The notes under the pieces were generated by a model, which was not told the origin of the DNA, ran no database searches, and worked only from the letters and a program-made list of their open reading frames with translations. From Adiantum capillus-veneris (taxonomy: Eukaryota; Streptophyta; Polypodiopsida; Polypodiales; Pteridaceae): 58,000 bases of DNA. Of this stretch, positions 1 to 12,002 are shown in pieces. The position numbers were made by a program, and so were the translations under genes. The stretch's first letter is position 1. Each line of letters starts with the position of its first letter. The stretch spans positions 92,349,747 through 92,407,746 of the forward strand of contig CM043954.1 of assembly GCA_014529385.2 (NCBI GenBank). The letters are read 5' to 3'.

Positions 1-2603
1 TGGTTTCCTTAATTTCACTCCCAGTGTCTTTCACTTTTTCCTGGAATACTTTCTTGGCTTTTTCCTCAATTTCATCCTTTTGTTTCTGTTTTCTCAACTC
101 ATAGCTTTGATGTTTTCTTTTCTTGGTCTTTTAAGAGGAATTTTTAGTATCTTCTGATTCATCAGAGGAGTTATGTTTCTTTTTCTTAGTTTGTGCTCTA
201 GTGATCACCTTGATTGGAACAATAGGTTCACTTTTTGAAGAGCTACTAGGTATCACTTGGACTACATTCACCACTTCTTTTCCTTTGTTTAACAGATTTT
301 TTGGACAATCTTCAAAAAAGTGTCCTCCTTTATTGCAGCATTGTGTACAAAAATCTTCAACTGGCTTAATGTTCTTGTCAAGTTATGGGTATTCATTTTT
401 CCAACGATCATCTGCACAACAATTATGACAGTTTTTAGTCTTTGGCTTAATCATGGGTCTTACCATTGGAGGTCTAACACCTTGATTAGCTACAAAGTAC
501 ATCGTTGTAAGCTCTGATGTAGCATAAGTCACATGTCCTTCCATTGAAGCTGGATGTGAATTCTACCACTCTCCTTCTACCATTACTCTATATAGACTAG
601 GCTCGACATAAGGTGTAACAGGCACTAATGCTTGTTCATCTATGACTCCTTCTGCATGCGTGTACTTTACAGGCATTGCATTATGTCATAGAAATGGAGG
701 TTGTTGACCCAACACTGGTTGTGGTCTTTCCATACCCATCGGAAGTCTTTGTGTTGGGGCCATATTAGGTTGATATTTGTACATGGGTTGTCCTTGTGGT
801 CTCATAGGCACATATTGAAAATTTCCATCATACTTTGGTCAATGATAGCACTCATTGGTCTCATGGTTTGTCCATTTATCCTCAATGGCACACCATTTTT
901 GCGGCTTAATTGGTTGTCCGTGTTGAGGTATTCCTTGCCTAGTTCCTCTCATAGGAGCTATTTGCATATTTTTCATCATTTTGTTCATCCCTTTTGAGCA
1001 TGTCTTCTATGGATCTAAGTGATGGTGCAATAGCTATTCCCACTTATGTTGGTTTTGTGGATGTTGTTTTCTCACTCAGAGTATCCTTAGGGACATCTCC
1101 TTCATTGAAAATATCACAATTGTCTCCCAAGTGAATAGCATCTAATACACACTCTTCTAGGGTCGTATGCTTCTTGCTATACAGTATAGCATGAAGTTCT
1201 TTGTTGAGAAATCCTTCTAGAAACAATGACTCTAATCTTTCTTCTGCTCGTATCTCTAATTATGGGCATCTTGCAATGTATTGCTTTCATCCTAGTTGCA
1301 CAATCCCTAACAGACTCACCTTGTTTCTGTTTGAAGCTATAGATTTGAGCTACCGTATTATGTTTAATCTTAGTTTTGGAACATGCAACTACAAATCCTT
1401 GAGCTAATGTATTTAAATCCATGATTTCCCTGGGTGGAATGTTTTGGAACCATGTCAAAGATTTTCCTTCTATAGTCATTCTAAATCTCTCAAATTGAGT
1501 GTGCAAATCAAACATGCATTCTGCTCTTAGCACTTGCTTGAAGCTAGCTAAGTGGTCATATGGATCCCCACATCCACTATATTTTCTGCCCCATTTTTTA
1601 AAATTAGTTAGTTTGACACATCTGTTTGGCTCAGCTCCAACTCTTCTGGCGGTTGGTCATGTCTCGAGTCCTTCAAACCAATCTGTTGGAAATAGTGACT
1701 CATCTAGCCCTGCACTGGCTCTAATGTCACTCGGTTTTCTTTGTGATGAGGTAGGTTTGGTTTTTTTAACATTGCTCCCAAAATATCTCTCATAGAGTTC
1801 CTCTCTTGGAATAGGATCAGGTCCTTGCCCCAATATCCAATCTCTTATAGAGTACCCTTGGTATCTGGTCTATTCTACCTCCTCAGGACTCATCATAACA
1901 AAGTTATTGTTATAACAATCCCTAAATACATAAGATAGTAGATTTGCTAAACCCTTGTCTTTGATCTTGAAGATATAGATGATCTTCACGGGTGTTAACT
2001 GCCCTGGTTTGGCATGAGAGGTCCATAATAGATCCTTGACGTTACTATCCTCCTAACAATAGACTCCAATCCTAGGATTATCAGTGTTAAGTCGTTTCGA
2101 AGGTTTCAGATCAACTTGATAGTATCCCTTTAATTCTAAAGTTGGTGGACCTTCTTTTGTTGCCATATCCAAAATTATTGTATTCACTTCTAGCCCCCAT
2201 TTGTCTATCACATTAGGATTTTCAGCTTTTACATATTGAATCCCGTTTTTATCCATATACATTTTTTCTTGTTTGTTTGCCCTAATTTCCTCTTCAAGCT
2301 CTATGTCATGGTCGTCAATGCGATTTTCATACTCTTCTCATTAGGATCCAGGTAAACCTGAGCTCCATGGGCGTTAGTCTTATAAAAAGTGAGTATGTGC
2401 TTATATCGCACTGTTGTTCTGGATCCTGACTGAGTTGAATAGGAAGACATTTCAGAAGTTGAGTCAGAATAAGTGTCTGGAAATTCTTCAAAGATAGTGC
2501 CCAATTGATTACCTTGATTCACACTCTCTTTGGTGGATACTCTACTAGCGGTCTCTCCAAATATGCCTTGATTTGCTAGTGTACGACCAGATCTAAGGTT
2601 CAT
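1..2603 (-). pseudogene. Family B Ty3-type gag, 5' part of polyprotein, decayed and cut by window edge
   Basis: This is the capsid-precursor gene of a Ty3 retrotransposon read on the minus strand. It starts at an ATG at 2603 with the residues MNLRSGR, close to the opening MYLRSR of the family D gag in this window. A retrotransposon-gag block lies at 1177-1533 (motif TWFQ, then NTVAQIYSFKQKQGESVRD), matching the family D block at 50793-51434. A degenerate zinc knuckle (CTQCCNKGGHFFEDC) is read around 300-350 and a second, damaged one around 395-430. Stops at about 2301 and 2053 and several frame changes break the frame, so no full protein can be made. The pol part would lie beyond base 1. The assignment as gag is firm; lineage (non-chromodomain Ty3, Athila/Tat-like) is inferred from the primer site and from homology to family D. 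Confidence 0.8.
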
Positions 2604-2843
2604 ATAGAGTTGTTAAGCCTTGGATAGAGTACTTACCGGTGGATTAGATTGTTATCCATTTTTTCACTTGACTTGAATTCAACTCCTATCAAGCTCCCAA
2701 TTCCTTGCCTGCAATCTGGTTCTTGTGTCAGTTTTAACCAAGTTAGTTGTTTTCTCTCAAAGGTTGTATAATTTTTGCTAACTATATTATGTTGTTCTAA
2801 CATTGTACAAGCTCAAAAATCCAAAATCTTGTCTCTGGGGCTC

Positions 2844-2872
2844 AAAAGTAAATAATATGATTATTTACTTTT
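2844..2872. repeat. Perfect 13-bp-arm palindrome in family B leader
   Basis: Left arm AAAAGTAAATAAT (2844-2856), spacer ATG, right arm ATTATTTACTTTT (2860-2872). The arms are exact reverse complements. It lies about 240 bp upstream of the gag start. Confidence 0.9.
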
Positions 2873-3123
2873 CTTGGTTTTTCTCACTTTTTAGAATTTT
2901 TTTTCCATTTAGACACCTTGTTGTAGTCTCTAGACAAGTTTCACTAAGTTTGAACAAGATTTGTCCAAGTTATCAAACTGTCTGTAGACTGAGTTTTTGA
3001 GAATCTAGCTTAAGTCTCACTTTTGTGATCCAAATTTCACCAAATTTGATATGAGCAGTCTAATTGATATGCTTGACCTTGTGGTATACTCAGCTGTGCA
3101 AAAAGTCTCAATATGGAGCAGAT

Positions 3124-3145
3124 GTAAATAATTGCAATTATTTAC
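3124..3145. repeat. Perfect 22-bp palindrome in family B leader
   Basis: The half-site GTAAATAATTG is followed directly by its exact reverse complement CAATTATTTAC. It shares the core GTAAATAAT with the palindrome at 2844 and lies 280 bp from it. Confidence 0.9.
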
Positions 3146-4052
3146 TTTTGGAATTTTGTAGCATTTTTTTGACAAGATGTTGAAACAAAAAACAGGTAAA
3201 GCAACTCAATTTAAGCTCCCTAGCAAAGTTTCACTAAGTTTGGATAAACCCTGCTCAATTTGTAGATTGTCTTCAATGGTCTAGTAACTTGTGTGTAGCG
3301 GAAAATAACATAGATATAGTCAGCATTTCATTAGAATAGATTCCTAATGAGCATAGCAAGAGTGCTTGGATGGAGAGAGAAACAAAATCATAACACTAGT
3401 TAGATAGGCATGAACAATACTTCAAGAGAGAGAGAAATTAAGCTATTGACAACATTTTAGGACGGATTTACATCGAGCTGGTACCCCCTCCAAAAGGCTT
3501 TGTATTATAAGTTTCCCCCATCAAGGGAGACATTTTACAATACAATACTTTGTGTCACTTCAATGACTTGCTGGTGCAATGAAGACAGAAGCCTCAAGCA
3601 CCAAGCTCACACTTATAAAACACAACATCAATTCCCTCACAGTCTCAGACCCAAGTCCTCATGCACCTTCAAAGATGGTGAGAGTTAGCGGGGTATGAGA
3701 GTTGACCAAGAGGAAGAAGGAGTATTCTTACGAGAAAGAAGTATGTCTCCTCACGTAATCACTCATAATAGCTTATCATAGCTTAGTAATTAGCATGCTA
3801 GAGGAGATGAGCATGAATTGGAGCTTGGCTGTTGGTTGGATTTGCATCACAAAGCCAAGAGTTGTTTGTGTAGGCCTCCCTTCTCACAATCTTGGAGTAG
3901 ATGATGAGCTTTCTATTAAATCTTGAGAATAAGATAGTCTTGTTTACTCCACACATGAGATTGTGTTAGTGTGTGTGATAATCCTTGCCAAAATCAACCC
4001 CCTCTCTCTCCCTAGGTCGACCCCTCTTGCTTTTTACTCATGCTGGCATCCT

Positions 4053-4349
4053 ATTGGACCTTGCAAAGCTTAGCCAATGATAATTAAGATGCATAAGTGA
4101 TAGCCTTGTGACATGTGTCCCCCTGTCCCCTTTTGTGAGAGCTTTATGTATTTAATTAATGCAATTAAACTCTCATTGGACCCCTTAGTCTTCTGGCCAG
4201 TAGGAATCAGGCAAGCCATTGGGCTGCTCTCATTGGACCCCTTGGGGGATTGTCCAATAGTCTTCTAGAGAGACTAATTTCTATTGGTTCTTTTATCAAG
4301 TGTTTTAAAATGAATTAAGCTGAATGTACTCTCACCTAATTCTCATTGG
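4053..4349 (-). promoter_or_regulatory. Cluster of CCAAT boxes in chromovirus LTR1
   Basis: Eight CCAAT/ATTGG pentamers occur in about 300 bp: ATTGG at 4053, 4175, 4218, 4232, 4283 and 4345, CCAAT at 4074 and 4254. Most read CCAAT on the coding (minus) strand. The cluster is conserved in LTR2 and LTR3. CCAAT is the NF-Y recognition core, so an enhancer role is plausible but inferred. Confidence 0.5.
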
Positions 4350-4465
4350 TCCACCTCTATGGCCATCCAAAAGGATTTGAATGCACCTTGGGGGAGAAAC
4401 TGGGCTAGGGAGCTGACATGTGTCCCCTATTCCCTTTGTGTAAAGTAAAGGGAGCTTGCTAGAGT

Positions 4466-4579
<114 letters not shown>

Positions 4580-4953
4580 CTCTCATATCCCCTACTAGAA
4601 GGACTCGCCCCGTCCAAGATAGGGATGTGGAAAGACTTTTGAATCTTCCCACAAGCATCCAATATTTCCTAGGTTTTGGCCATTAGACCTTACCTTTGAA
4701 TTTTGGACCTTAGCATTTTGGAAGTCTTAATGGGCTAAACCTTAGGGTCTTTAAAGCCCATTGTTGCACATTTCTCTTTTGCAGATGCCCCTCCCTTTGG
4801 ATCACTATTGTCTATCCTTTGGATCCCAACTGTGATCGGTCTGCCAGCTTAACCAATATTCTAGCTTTTTCTCCCCTTGTACTTACCCATATTAAATGAT
4901 TAGTTTAACATGAGAAAATCATTTAGGAGAATTAGATATTATTTATTACGACA

Positions 4954-5325
4954 TTACCTCTCTCTTGAAATCATAGTCCTCATTGACTATGGGATAGAGA
5001 AGATAAAGCCTATTCATTAGTCCTTTTTCTAGCGAATAGAGGATCCCTATCTTACCCTACGACATCGTTCCAGAATGGATGACTAATCCAGTTGGTGCTT
5101 GAGAGCCTAAGCTACCACAAGCATGTCTGTGCATTAGTCCTATCAATCTTCCATAGTACAGTTACAAGCTCTACTTGGTGTTTGGAAGACATCATCTCCG
5201 CAAACTTGATCCTAAGCATGCATACTTCTTAACATTTGTGGACAATAAAGAAAAAGAGAATCTTATAAGACAAAAACTTTGTTCATTTTAAACATTTTTA
5301 CATTTGCTTACTTAAGGGAAGCATT
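4954..5325 (-). other. Chromovirus int1 polypurine tract and 3' untranslated region
   Basis: On the minus strand a purine-rich run (CAAGAGAGAGGTAA, 4954-4967) sits directly against the LTR start at 4953, as expected for the plus-strand primer. The remaining bases up to the stop codon have no reading frame. The same tract is present next to LTR2 (22294 onward) and LTR3 (28921 onward). Confidence 0.7.
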
Positions 5326-7098
5326 CTAAGCATTGACAAGGTTTAGGTTATCCTTTAATTGTATGCCTTGCATCCATCTAGCATCTTCAAAAGGATAGTT
5401 CTTCAAGTTAATAAGATACCATCAGATAATCTTACCGCCTCTCAATACCTTGTCTTCATGTCGGAGAATGGACTTGGACTGCAGCACCTCTTCTTGGTCC
5501 TCGATCTCCGGTGGGTCTTCAATAGTTGGTTCTTGAGGTGGATCTCCTTTGTAAGGCTTACGTAGGCTCACATGAAAAGCATTGTGTATGAGCCAATGAC
5601 TGGGCATCTTGAGTTGATAGGCCATCTCATTGGTTGGTCTTAGAATCTAGAAGGGACCATAGTACCTTTCTGCTAAATTAGCATAGTATTCTTGGTGTCC
5701 CGTAGGATTCTAGCCCGTCGTGTGCCTTAATTAAGCCTTGGGAAATTTAAGCAAGACCCAATTATTTTCCTTAAAGGCTTGGGTTCTTCCATGCTTATCA
5801 GCAGCAGCCTTTTTCCTTTGTTTGTGAGATAGAGATAGCATCCTTGATCTTTTGGAAAGATTCTTGTACGTCTTGGCTATACTCATCCGCAACGAAGATC
5901 TTCCCTTGTACCTTAAGTATCAGGGGACTTTTTGATCTTCCTTGAATTACCTCAAGAGGTGCTTTTCCCATGGAGGGTTGTACATTATTATTGTAGGAAT
6001 ACTCCACTAAGGGTAAGTACTTCTCCCATTGGGACCTTTGATCTACTTCCATTACATAGGCTTTTAGTAGATCAAGAATTGTTAGGTTAGCTATTTCACT
6101 CTGGCCATCCGTTTGAGGGTGATAGGCCAAAGATAAGTTTAGCCTTGTCCCTAAATTCTCAAAGAGACCCTTCCAGAAATTACTGGTCATTCTAGGATCT
6201 CTATCCAACACTATGGACATTGGCAAGCTATGGTACTTGAAGATTTGTGATATGAATAGGGCTGCCATTTGATGGGCTTTGATAGGCTTTTTGACAGGTA
6301 TAAAATGAGCTTGTTTGTTGAACCTGTCTACTATCATCCATATTCCCGTATTGCCATGGATAGACTTAGGCAATCCAAAGATAAAATCTATGGATATGCT
6401 CTCCCATGGTAAATTAGGGATTGGAAAAGGGTGAAGCGATCCAGGTTGCTTCCCTCTATCAAACTTTGTCTTTTGGCATACCACACACTTAGAAACATAC
6501 TCTTATATGTTTGGTTTCATGGCAGGCCAATGGAAATATGTTTCTATCCCTTTTAGGGTAGACTGAATCCCTCTATGCCCCACATAAGGAGGAGCATGTG
6601 ATTCATACATTACTTTCTCACATAGTGAGCTAGTAACACATAGTCTATTGCCATAGAGAAGATAACCATCTTGTAAGGTAAATGGTTCCTCTTTCTTCCC
6701 GAGTGGAAGGGATGAAATCACATCTCTAAAATCAAGATCAATAGCGTACTCATCTATCATAGAAAATAGATCATTGTGAGTTTCTATGGAAATCGCGTTC
6801 ACTCTTGGCCGTCTTGAGAGTGCATTGGCTACTTAATTATGCTTGCCAGCAATGTGAGCAATATGAAAATGAAATTGCAAAAGGAAATTTGTCCACATCA
6901 TTTGTTTGTGGGAGAGGTTGGCGTGCGTCATGAAGTACTTCAGGCTTTGGTGATTCGTCCACGCAGAATGAAAGGAGTTCCCAATAAATAGTACTTCCAT
7001 GAGTCTAAGGCTTGTAGAATTGCAAGGAGTTCCTTTTAATATATACATAGAGCTTGCTCCATAGGATTGAGCCTTTGAGTTTCATAGGCTATTGCATG
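5326..7098 (-). pseudogene. Chromovirus int1 pol, part a: RNase H end, integrase and chromodomain
   Basis: Minus-strand C-terminal half of a Ty3 chromovirus polyprotein. In order: the end of RNase H with the tether (6833-7098, HIAHIAGKHN), the integrase zinc region (HxxxH near 6570, CVVC near 6475), the integrase core with the D,D,E residues in VDRFNK, VLDRDPRM and GQSEIAN (35 residues between the last two), and a chromodomain at 5326-5460 (RWMQGIQLKDNLNLVNA, then stop). Stops at 6502-6504 and 5422-5424, plus frame changes, inactivate it. The copia insertion at 7104 separates it from its reverse transcriptase. Confidence 0.9.
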
Positions 7099-7103
7099 CC
7101 CTT

Positions 7104-7425
7104 TGGTGAGATGTCGAGCTCTACACCTTGAGCTGGCATCCACTACGGGTCTTGGCCGCTTACGGCATTTACTCACTGGCGCGTTAGGTGACCGACACAG
7201 AGGATCTCTGCCAGTGATTCTACAGCTGGACTACACTTATAGTGCCAGCCTAGTACGATTCTAGCGAGTTCACACTTAGTGACCGCATGTACATATGTGC
7301 TACTTTTCAGCTTTAGCATTTAGTCATTTTGTACTCTCTTTTCTGTGAAGAAGAAGAAGAAGCTTTCCATCTCTGTGTGCTTTGTGCTTGTCTTGTGTAG
7401 CTCTCTTGCATCCTCATTCTTTACA
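7104..7425 (+). repeat. Copia 5' LTR
   Basis: Begins TGGTGAGATG and ends TCATTCTTTACA. It differs from the 3' LTR at six positions, including the third base (G here, T at 12005). A GAA run is at about 7348-7362. Confidence 0.97.
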
Positions 7426-7437
7426 TGGTATCAAAGC
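7426..7437 (+). other. Copia primer-binding site (tRNA-iMet)
   Basis: TGGTATCAAAGC directly follows the 5' LTR. It matches the plant initiator methionine tRNA complement TGGTATCAGAGC except for one base. Confidence 0.9.
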
Positions 7438-7686
7438 CTGGTGCAGGCAAGAGAGGCTAAGAGAGCAAGAGCATCACAATCCCTTCGTTCGCAATCCACA
7501 ACTAGATTTCTGAACAGGCCTCCAAAGTGCAGTATATAGAGATTTACTGTACAAGTACAGTGGTTGTATGTACGCTTGATTGTGGACACTCGTTGAGTGT
7601 AGAAAGCGTTACAAGTACCACGATAGCAGGTTCAGCAGATTTGCAAGTTTTTGCAGATTGCAGCTATTTTGTCTTAGTGCTTCAAG
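7438..7686 (+). other. Copia untranslated leader
   Basis: Sequence between the primer site and the gag ATG at 7687. It contains no convincing reading frame. The packaging signal would be expected here but cannot be recognised by eye. Confidence 0.6.
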
Positions 7687-8943
7687 ATGTCTGACGGTTT
7701 CAGCCAGATTGTTACTGAGAAGCTTGAGAAAAATAACTACCCTGCATGGAAGTTCAGAATAACAAATTTCCTAAAAGGAAAAGGTTATTGGGACTATGTA
7801 GAAGGAGACAATGAAAAGGAACCAGAGATTCCCGAGGCAAATGCTACAGCAGAACAAAGGAAAGCTTTGAGGGACTGGCAACAAGGCCAGAGCAAAGTGA
7901 TGTATTGGCTTTCTATGAGCATCACAGATGGCATGATGGGCTATCTACAGGATGCTGAAACCCCCGCCATTGCATGGAGAAACTTAGGCAGAGTGTTCGA
8001 GGTGAACACCAAGGCCAGGAAGCTTCAACTAAAGTCGGAGCTAAATCAGGTTAAGAGGAACAACCTCTCAATCAATGATTATGCCTTGAAGATCAAGAGT
8101 ATCATTGAGGCTCTTGGATCTATTAAAGTCTCAGTGGAAGACGATGACATTGTCCGTGCATGCTTGGATGGTCTAGGAGATGAGTATGTACATTTTAGGT
8201 CTTCCATGAATACAAGAGACGACATCCCCGTGTTCCAAGATTTGATTTCTATGCTTATTCTTGAGGAGAAGAACCTTGACACATCTTCTTCTCATGGCAG
8301 AAATAATTCTGAACAGGCCTTCTATTCTAACTCCAACAGAGGTAGAGGTAGAGGTCGTGGTCGAGGCCCAAGGGGTTGCAGGGGCCAATTTTTGGAAGTT
8401 CAATCAAATCAAAACAATACAGGTGGCAGGGGAAACCAGTCTCAAGGCAGGGGGAGTCAAAGAGGTCATGGTGCAGGATCAAGCAGGCAGCAACATACTC
8501 CAGATAGCAAAGAATGTTGGACTTGTGGTGAAAGAGGTCACATGTCACGTGACTGTCCAAAGGGAAAAGCAAGTGGAAAGAGAGAACAGGGCAACTATGC
8601 ATCTACTAGCAGAGATGCACATGACAGCAAAAACGAGCGCACGTTTGTTATGCAGCATGTAATGAATACAATGACTGCAGAGAATTCCACCCAAGATGAT
8701 GTTTGGTATGTGGATTCAAGTGCCTCTAATCACATGACGTCTCGTGGAGAGTGGTTTAGAGATATGCGCAAACCAGATGTGTCAGGCTATGTGCAGACAG
8801 GAGATGACACAGCTCACCCCATTGCTCATGTAGGAGACATACCTCTAAATACGAAGAGTGGCAAATCAAAGTACTTAGCAGATGTACTTCATGTCCCAAA
8901 CATTACAAAGAATCTTGTTTCTGTTGGACAAATTGTTGAGTAG
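7687..8943 (+). pseudogene. Copia gag and protease, ended by premature TAG
   Basis: The 418-residue frame starts at the first ATG after the leader. Residues 1-200 form the copia gag domain (NNYPAWKFR near the N-terminus). An RGRGRG-rich basic stretch precedes a perfect zinc knuckle CWTCGERGHMSRDC (residues 277-290). The protease active site is at residues 343-346 and reads DSSA instead of the usual DSGA. The frame stops at TAG 8941-8943 and continues in the same frame with GLQVCFN, so the stop probably replaced a glutamine codon. In the family, gag coats the RNA and the protease cuts the polyprotein. The DSS change would be expected to impair the protease, but that is an inference. Confidence 0.92.
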
Positions 8944-10407
8944 GGTTTGCAGGTTTGTTTCAATCCGAATGGCTGTTATGTAGAAGATTTCCAAAATGGC
9001 TGTAAGCTGATCACAGAGGGCAAATGTGTGGGCAAAATGTTTACGCTGAATGTAGACATGCCTGAGGTAAAAGATGCATTATTTGCACAGGGCACAGGTG
9101 TTGTGGCTGATGTTGACATTTGGTACAAACGCATTGGCCATGTCAATGAGCAGAGATTGCGCAGCATGCAATCAAAACAGATTGTAAAAGGTTTGCCCAA
9201 ATTCAAGGTGGATGGTATGCATAAAGTGTGTGCAGCATGCCAGTTTGGAAAACAGTCAAAGGGCTCATTTCCACATGAGCGCAATGTATGTAAAAAGCCA
9301 CTTGAGGTGGTGCACACAGATGTTTGGGGTCCAACCGATACTGCAAGTATACATGGTTGCAGATATTATGTCTCTTTCATTGATGACCATACAAGGAAAG
9401 TATGGGTCTACTTCATGCGTAACAAAAGTGAAGTGTTTGGTCACTTTCAAGACTTCAAAGTCATGATTGAGAAGGAGACAGATATGCAAATCAAGACATT
9501 GAGGTCAGATGGAGGGGGAGAGTACTTCTCCAATGATTTTTCAAATTTTCTGTGAATGCATGGTATACGCAGGCAGTTTACATGCAGATATACTCCACAA
9601 CAGAATGGGGTCGCAGAAAGGAAAAACAGGCACATTGCAGAGGTTGCACGTGCATTGATGAATGAGAAGAACATGCCTCATCATTTCTGGGCTAAAGCCG
9701 TAAATACAGCTGTGTACATTATGAACAGGACACCTACAGCTGCAGTGCATGATGTAACTCCTAAGGAAAAGTTTACAGGTACAAAGCCTGATTTGGCACA
9801 CTTGAAAGTGTTTGGCTGCATAGCTTACGTGCATGTACCAGATGAGTTGCGTAGGAAATTGGATCCTAAAGCAGAGAAATGTATTCTTGTGGGATATTCC
9901 CTTGAACAAAAGGGGTACAGGTGCTACAATCCCACTACACGAGAATTACGAGTGAGCAGAGATGTAGTCTTTGATGAGATGAGCAGCTGGTACAGTAATG
10001 CACATGGCACTATTGAGGCTGATGTAAAAGATGATGTGGTTGTACAAAATGTGAGGCCACAGTCACAGGTTTTGAGTGGACCACAAGAGTCCTCTTCTCG
10101 TGGCTCTGTTGAGAAACCATGGAATGGTAGACTACGTACGCAGGTTACTCCACCAACAGGTATAGGGAATGTATCACGAAAAGGAAAGGAAAAGGTTGAT
10201 GAACCTCCCCTTATGGTTGATGCATCATCAGGTTTTTCACATGTAGACATGGATTCAGATGGTTCTGAACAAAGTCTTGATGAGGAATTTGGAATTCCGG
10301 CTGTCAGGACACCTGGTGTAAGGAAAGTACAAGAATATGCCAGAGGGCAAAGGAGGACCCAAGACCGCGCAGATCTAATAGAGTCAAAAATCCAGTTCAA
10401 AAATTGA
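8944..10407 (+). pseudogene. Copia integrase, with internal TGA
   Basis: In frame with the preceding gag-protease. The zinc region reads IWYKRIGH...CAACQFGK; the first histidine usual in LWHxRxGH is tyrosine here. Core residues are visible as VHTDVWGP, LRSDGGGEY and NGVAERKNR, so D, D and E are kept. TGA at 9553-9555 interrupts the frame just before HGIRRQF, where family members often have cysteine. After about 10340 the sequence reads the proline/arginine-rich linker better in another frame, so a small indel lies near 10320-10370. The final TGA at 10405 is a product of that shift. Confidence 0.9.
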
Positions 10408-11952
10408 CTTATGATGGGTATCTAGCGCATCACCAAGGCTACATGGCTAAGGTGATACAGGATGTGGAGCCCACATGTTTTGAGGATGCAGTTGGAAATG
10501 TGCATTGGGATGATGCAATGAATGAAGAGATGGATGCATTGGAAGAAAACGACACATGGGAGTTGGTTCCATTGCCAAGTGGCAAGAAAGATATTGGCTG
10601 TAAATGGGTGTATAAAACCAAGCATAAGGCTGATGGTAACATTGAGCGTCACAAGGCAAGGCTGGTCGCAAAGGGTTATGCACAGACGTATGGCATAGAC
10701 TATGAGGAGACCTTTGCTCCAGTGGCAAAGATGACGATTGTGAGAGCTGTCATAGCAGTGGCTGCATCTAGAGGATGGATCATGCATCAAATGGATGTAA
10801 AGAATGCCTTCTTGAATGGTGAGTTGCAAGAGGAAGTGTATATGGATCAGCCACCAGGTTATGTCGATCCAGGTTACCCAGATTATGTATGCAGACTTCT
10901 CAAAGCTTTGTATGGTTTGAAGCAGGGCTCTAGAGCATGGTATCACAGGATTGCCAAGTATCTTGTCAGCATTGGTTTTAGGAGATCTCATGCTGATCAT
11001 TCACTCTATGTACATGAGAGTGATGTGGGGATTGTGGTCATTACCATATATGTAGATGACCTTATTATTGTTGGTGACAATGCTATGGAGATTGACCATG
11101 TGAAGGGTCTTCTCAAACAGGAGTTTGAAATGAAAGATTTAGGCGAGTTGCGCTACTTTCTTGGCATTGAGGTGATCAGGACTCCAGAGGGTGTATGGCT
11201 ATCACAGAGACAGTATGCTTTGGACATGTTGTCAAAGTATGGTATGGCTGATTGTAAGCCAATTTCTATTCCCTTGGATGTGAATGCAAAGCTGAGTGCA
11301 GAGAAGGGTGATGGAGGATGTCAACATGTACAGGAAGATTGTGGGTAGTCTAATCTACTTGACTATCATGAGGCCAGACTTGAGCTACACAGTAGGCTTG
11401 GAGAGTCAGTTCATGCAGCTTCCGAGGAAGCCACATTTGGATGGAGTACGACGCACACTTAGGTATGTGCAAGGTACTCTTGACTACGCATTGTTCTATG
11501 CAGCAGATGCACCATTAGCATTGTATGGGTATACAGATGCAGATTGGGTAGGTAGCATTGTTGATAGGAGATCTACGAGTGGATTCATGTTCTCTTTTGG
11601 GAGTGCTGCTGTTACTTGGAGCAGCAAAAAGCAGCCTACGGTTGCTTTATCGAGCACAGAGGCCGAGTACAGAGGTGCAGCAGTTGCGGCGTGCGAGGTA
11701 GCTTGGCTACGCACATTACTTGAGGACTTGGGAGTGCAGGTGGACCAGCAGATTTTCATCCATTGTGACAACCTCGGCAGCATGCAGTTAGCTAGGAACC
11801 CAGTGTTCCATGCCAGGACCAAACACATAGAGGTCCATTACCACTACGTTCGAGAGCGAGTGTTGCCGGGCAACATCGACTTGGTCTATGTCAGCACAGA
11901 GGAGCAGATAGCGGATATCTTTACCAAGGCCCTCGGAGCTGAGAAGCTTTGA
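10404..11952 (+). pseudogene. Copia reverse transcriptase and RNase H, one frameshift
   Basis: 10404-11348 encodes the reverse transcriptase: WKWVYKTK-type fingers, the first catalytic aspartate in MDVKNAFLNGE, and the polymerase motif YVDDLIIV intact. A frameshift between about 11296 and 11320 moves the frame by one, after which MYRKIVGSLIYLT, the RNase H motifs YTDADW, STEAEYRG and HCDN, and the end motif ADIFTKAL follow to TGA at 11950-11952. Catalytic residues of both enzymes are present, so damage here is limited to the shift. Confidence 0.93.
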
Positions 11953-11989
11953 TGTTTCCGGACTATGCTTGGACTCTGCGACATGCAGA

Positions 11990-12002
11990 GCTCGAGGGTG
12001 AG
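11990..12002 (+). other. Copia polypurine tract (imperfect)
   Basis: GCTCGAGGGTGAG ends at the base before the 3' LTR. It is only partly purine, as is common in copia elements. Confidence 0.6.

Larger units (their letters stand above)
2604..3260 (-). other. Family B untranslated leader, proximal part
   Basis: Non-coding stretch immediately upstream of the family B gag start (minus strand). It is AT-rich, has no long reading frame, and contains two palindromes (2844-2872 and 3124-3145) and two related phrases beginning TTTCACTAAGTTTG (about 2939 and 3229), which suggests diverged repeats of roughly 280-290 bp. It ends where the chromovirus LTR begins at 3261; the rest of the leader appears to resume at about 33591. 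Confidence 0.6.

Noticed and set aside
9447-9909. Antisense frames over the copia integrase
   Set aside because: Shadow frames of the plus-strand coding sequence.
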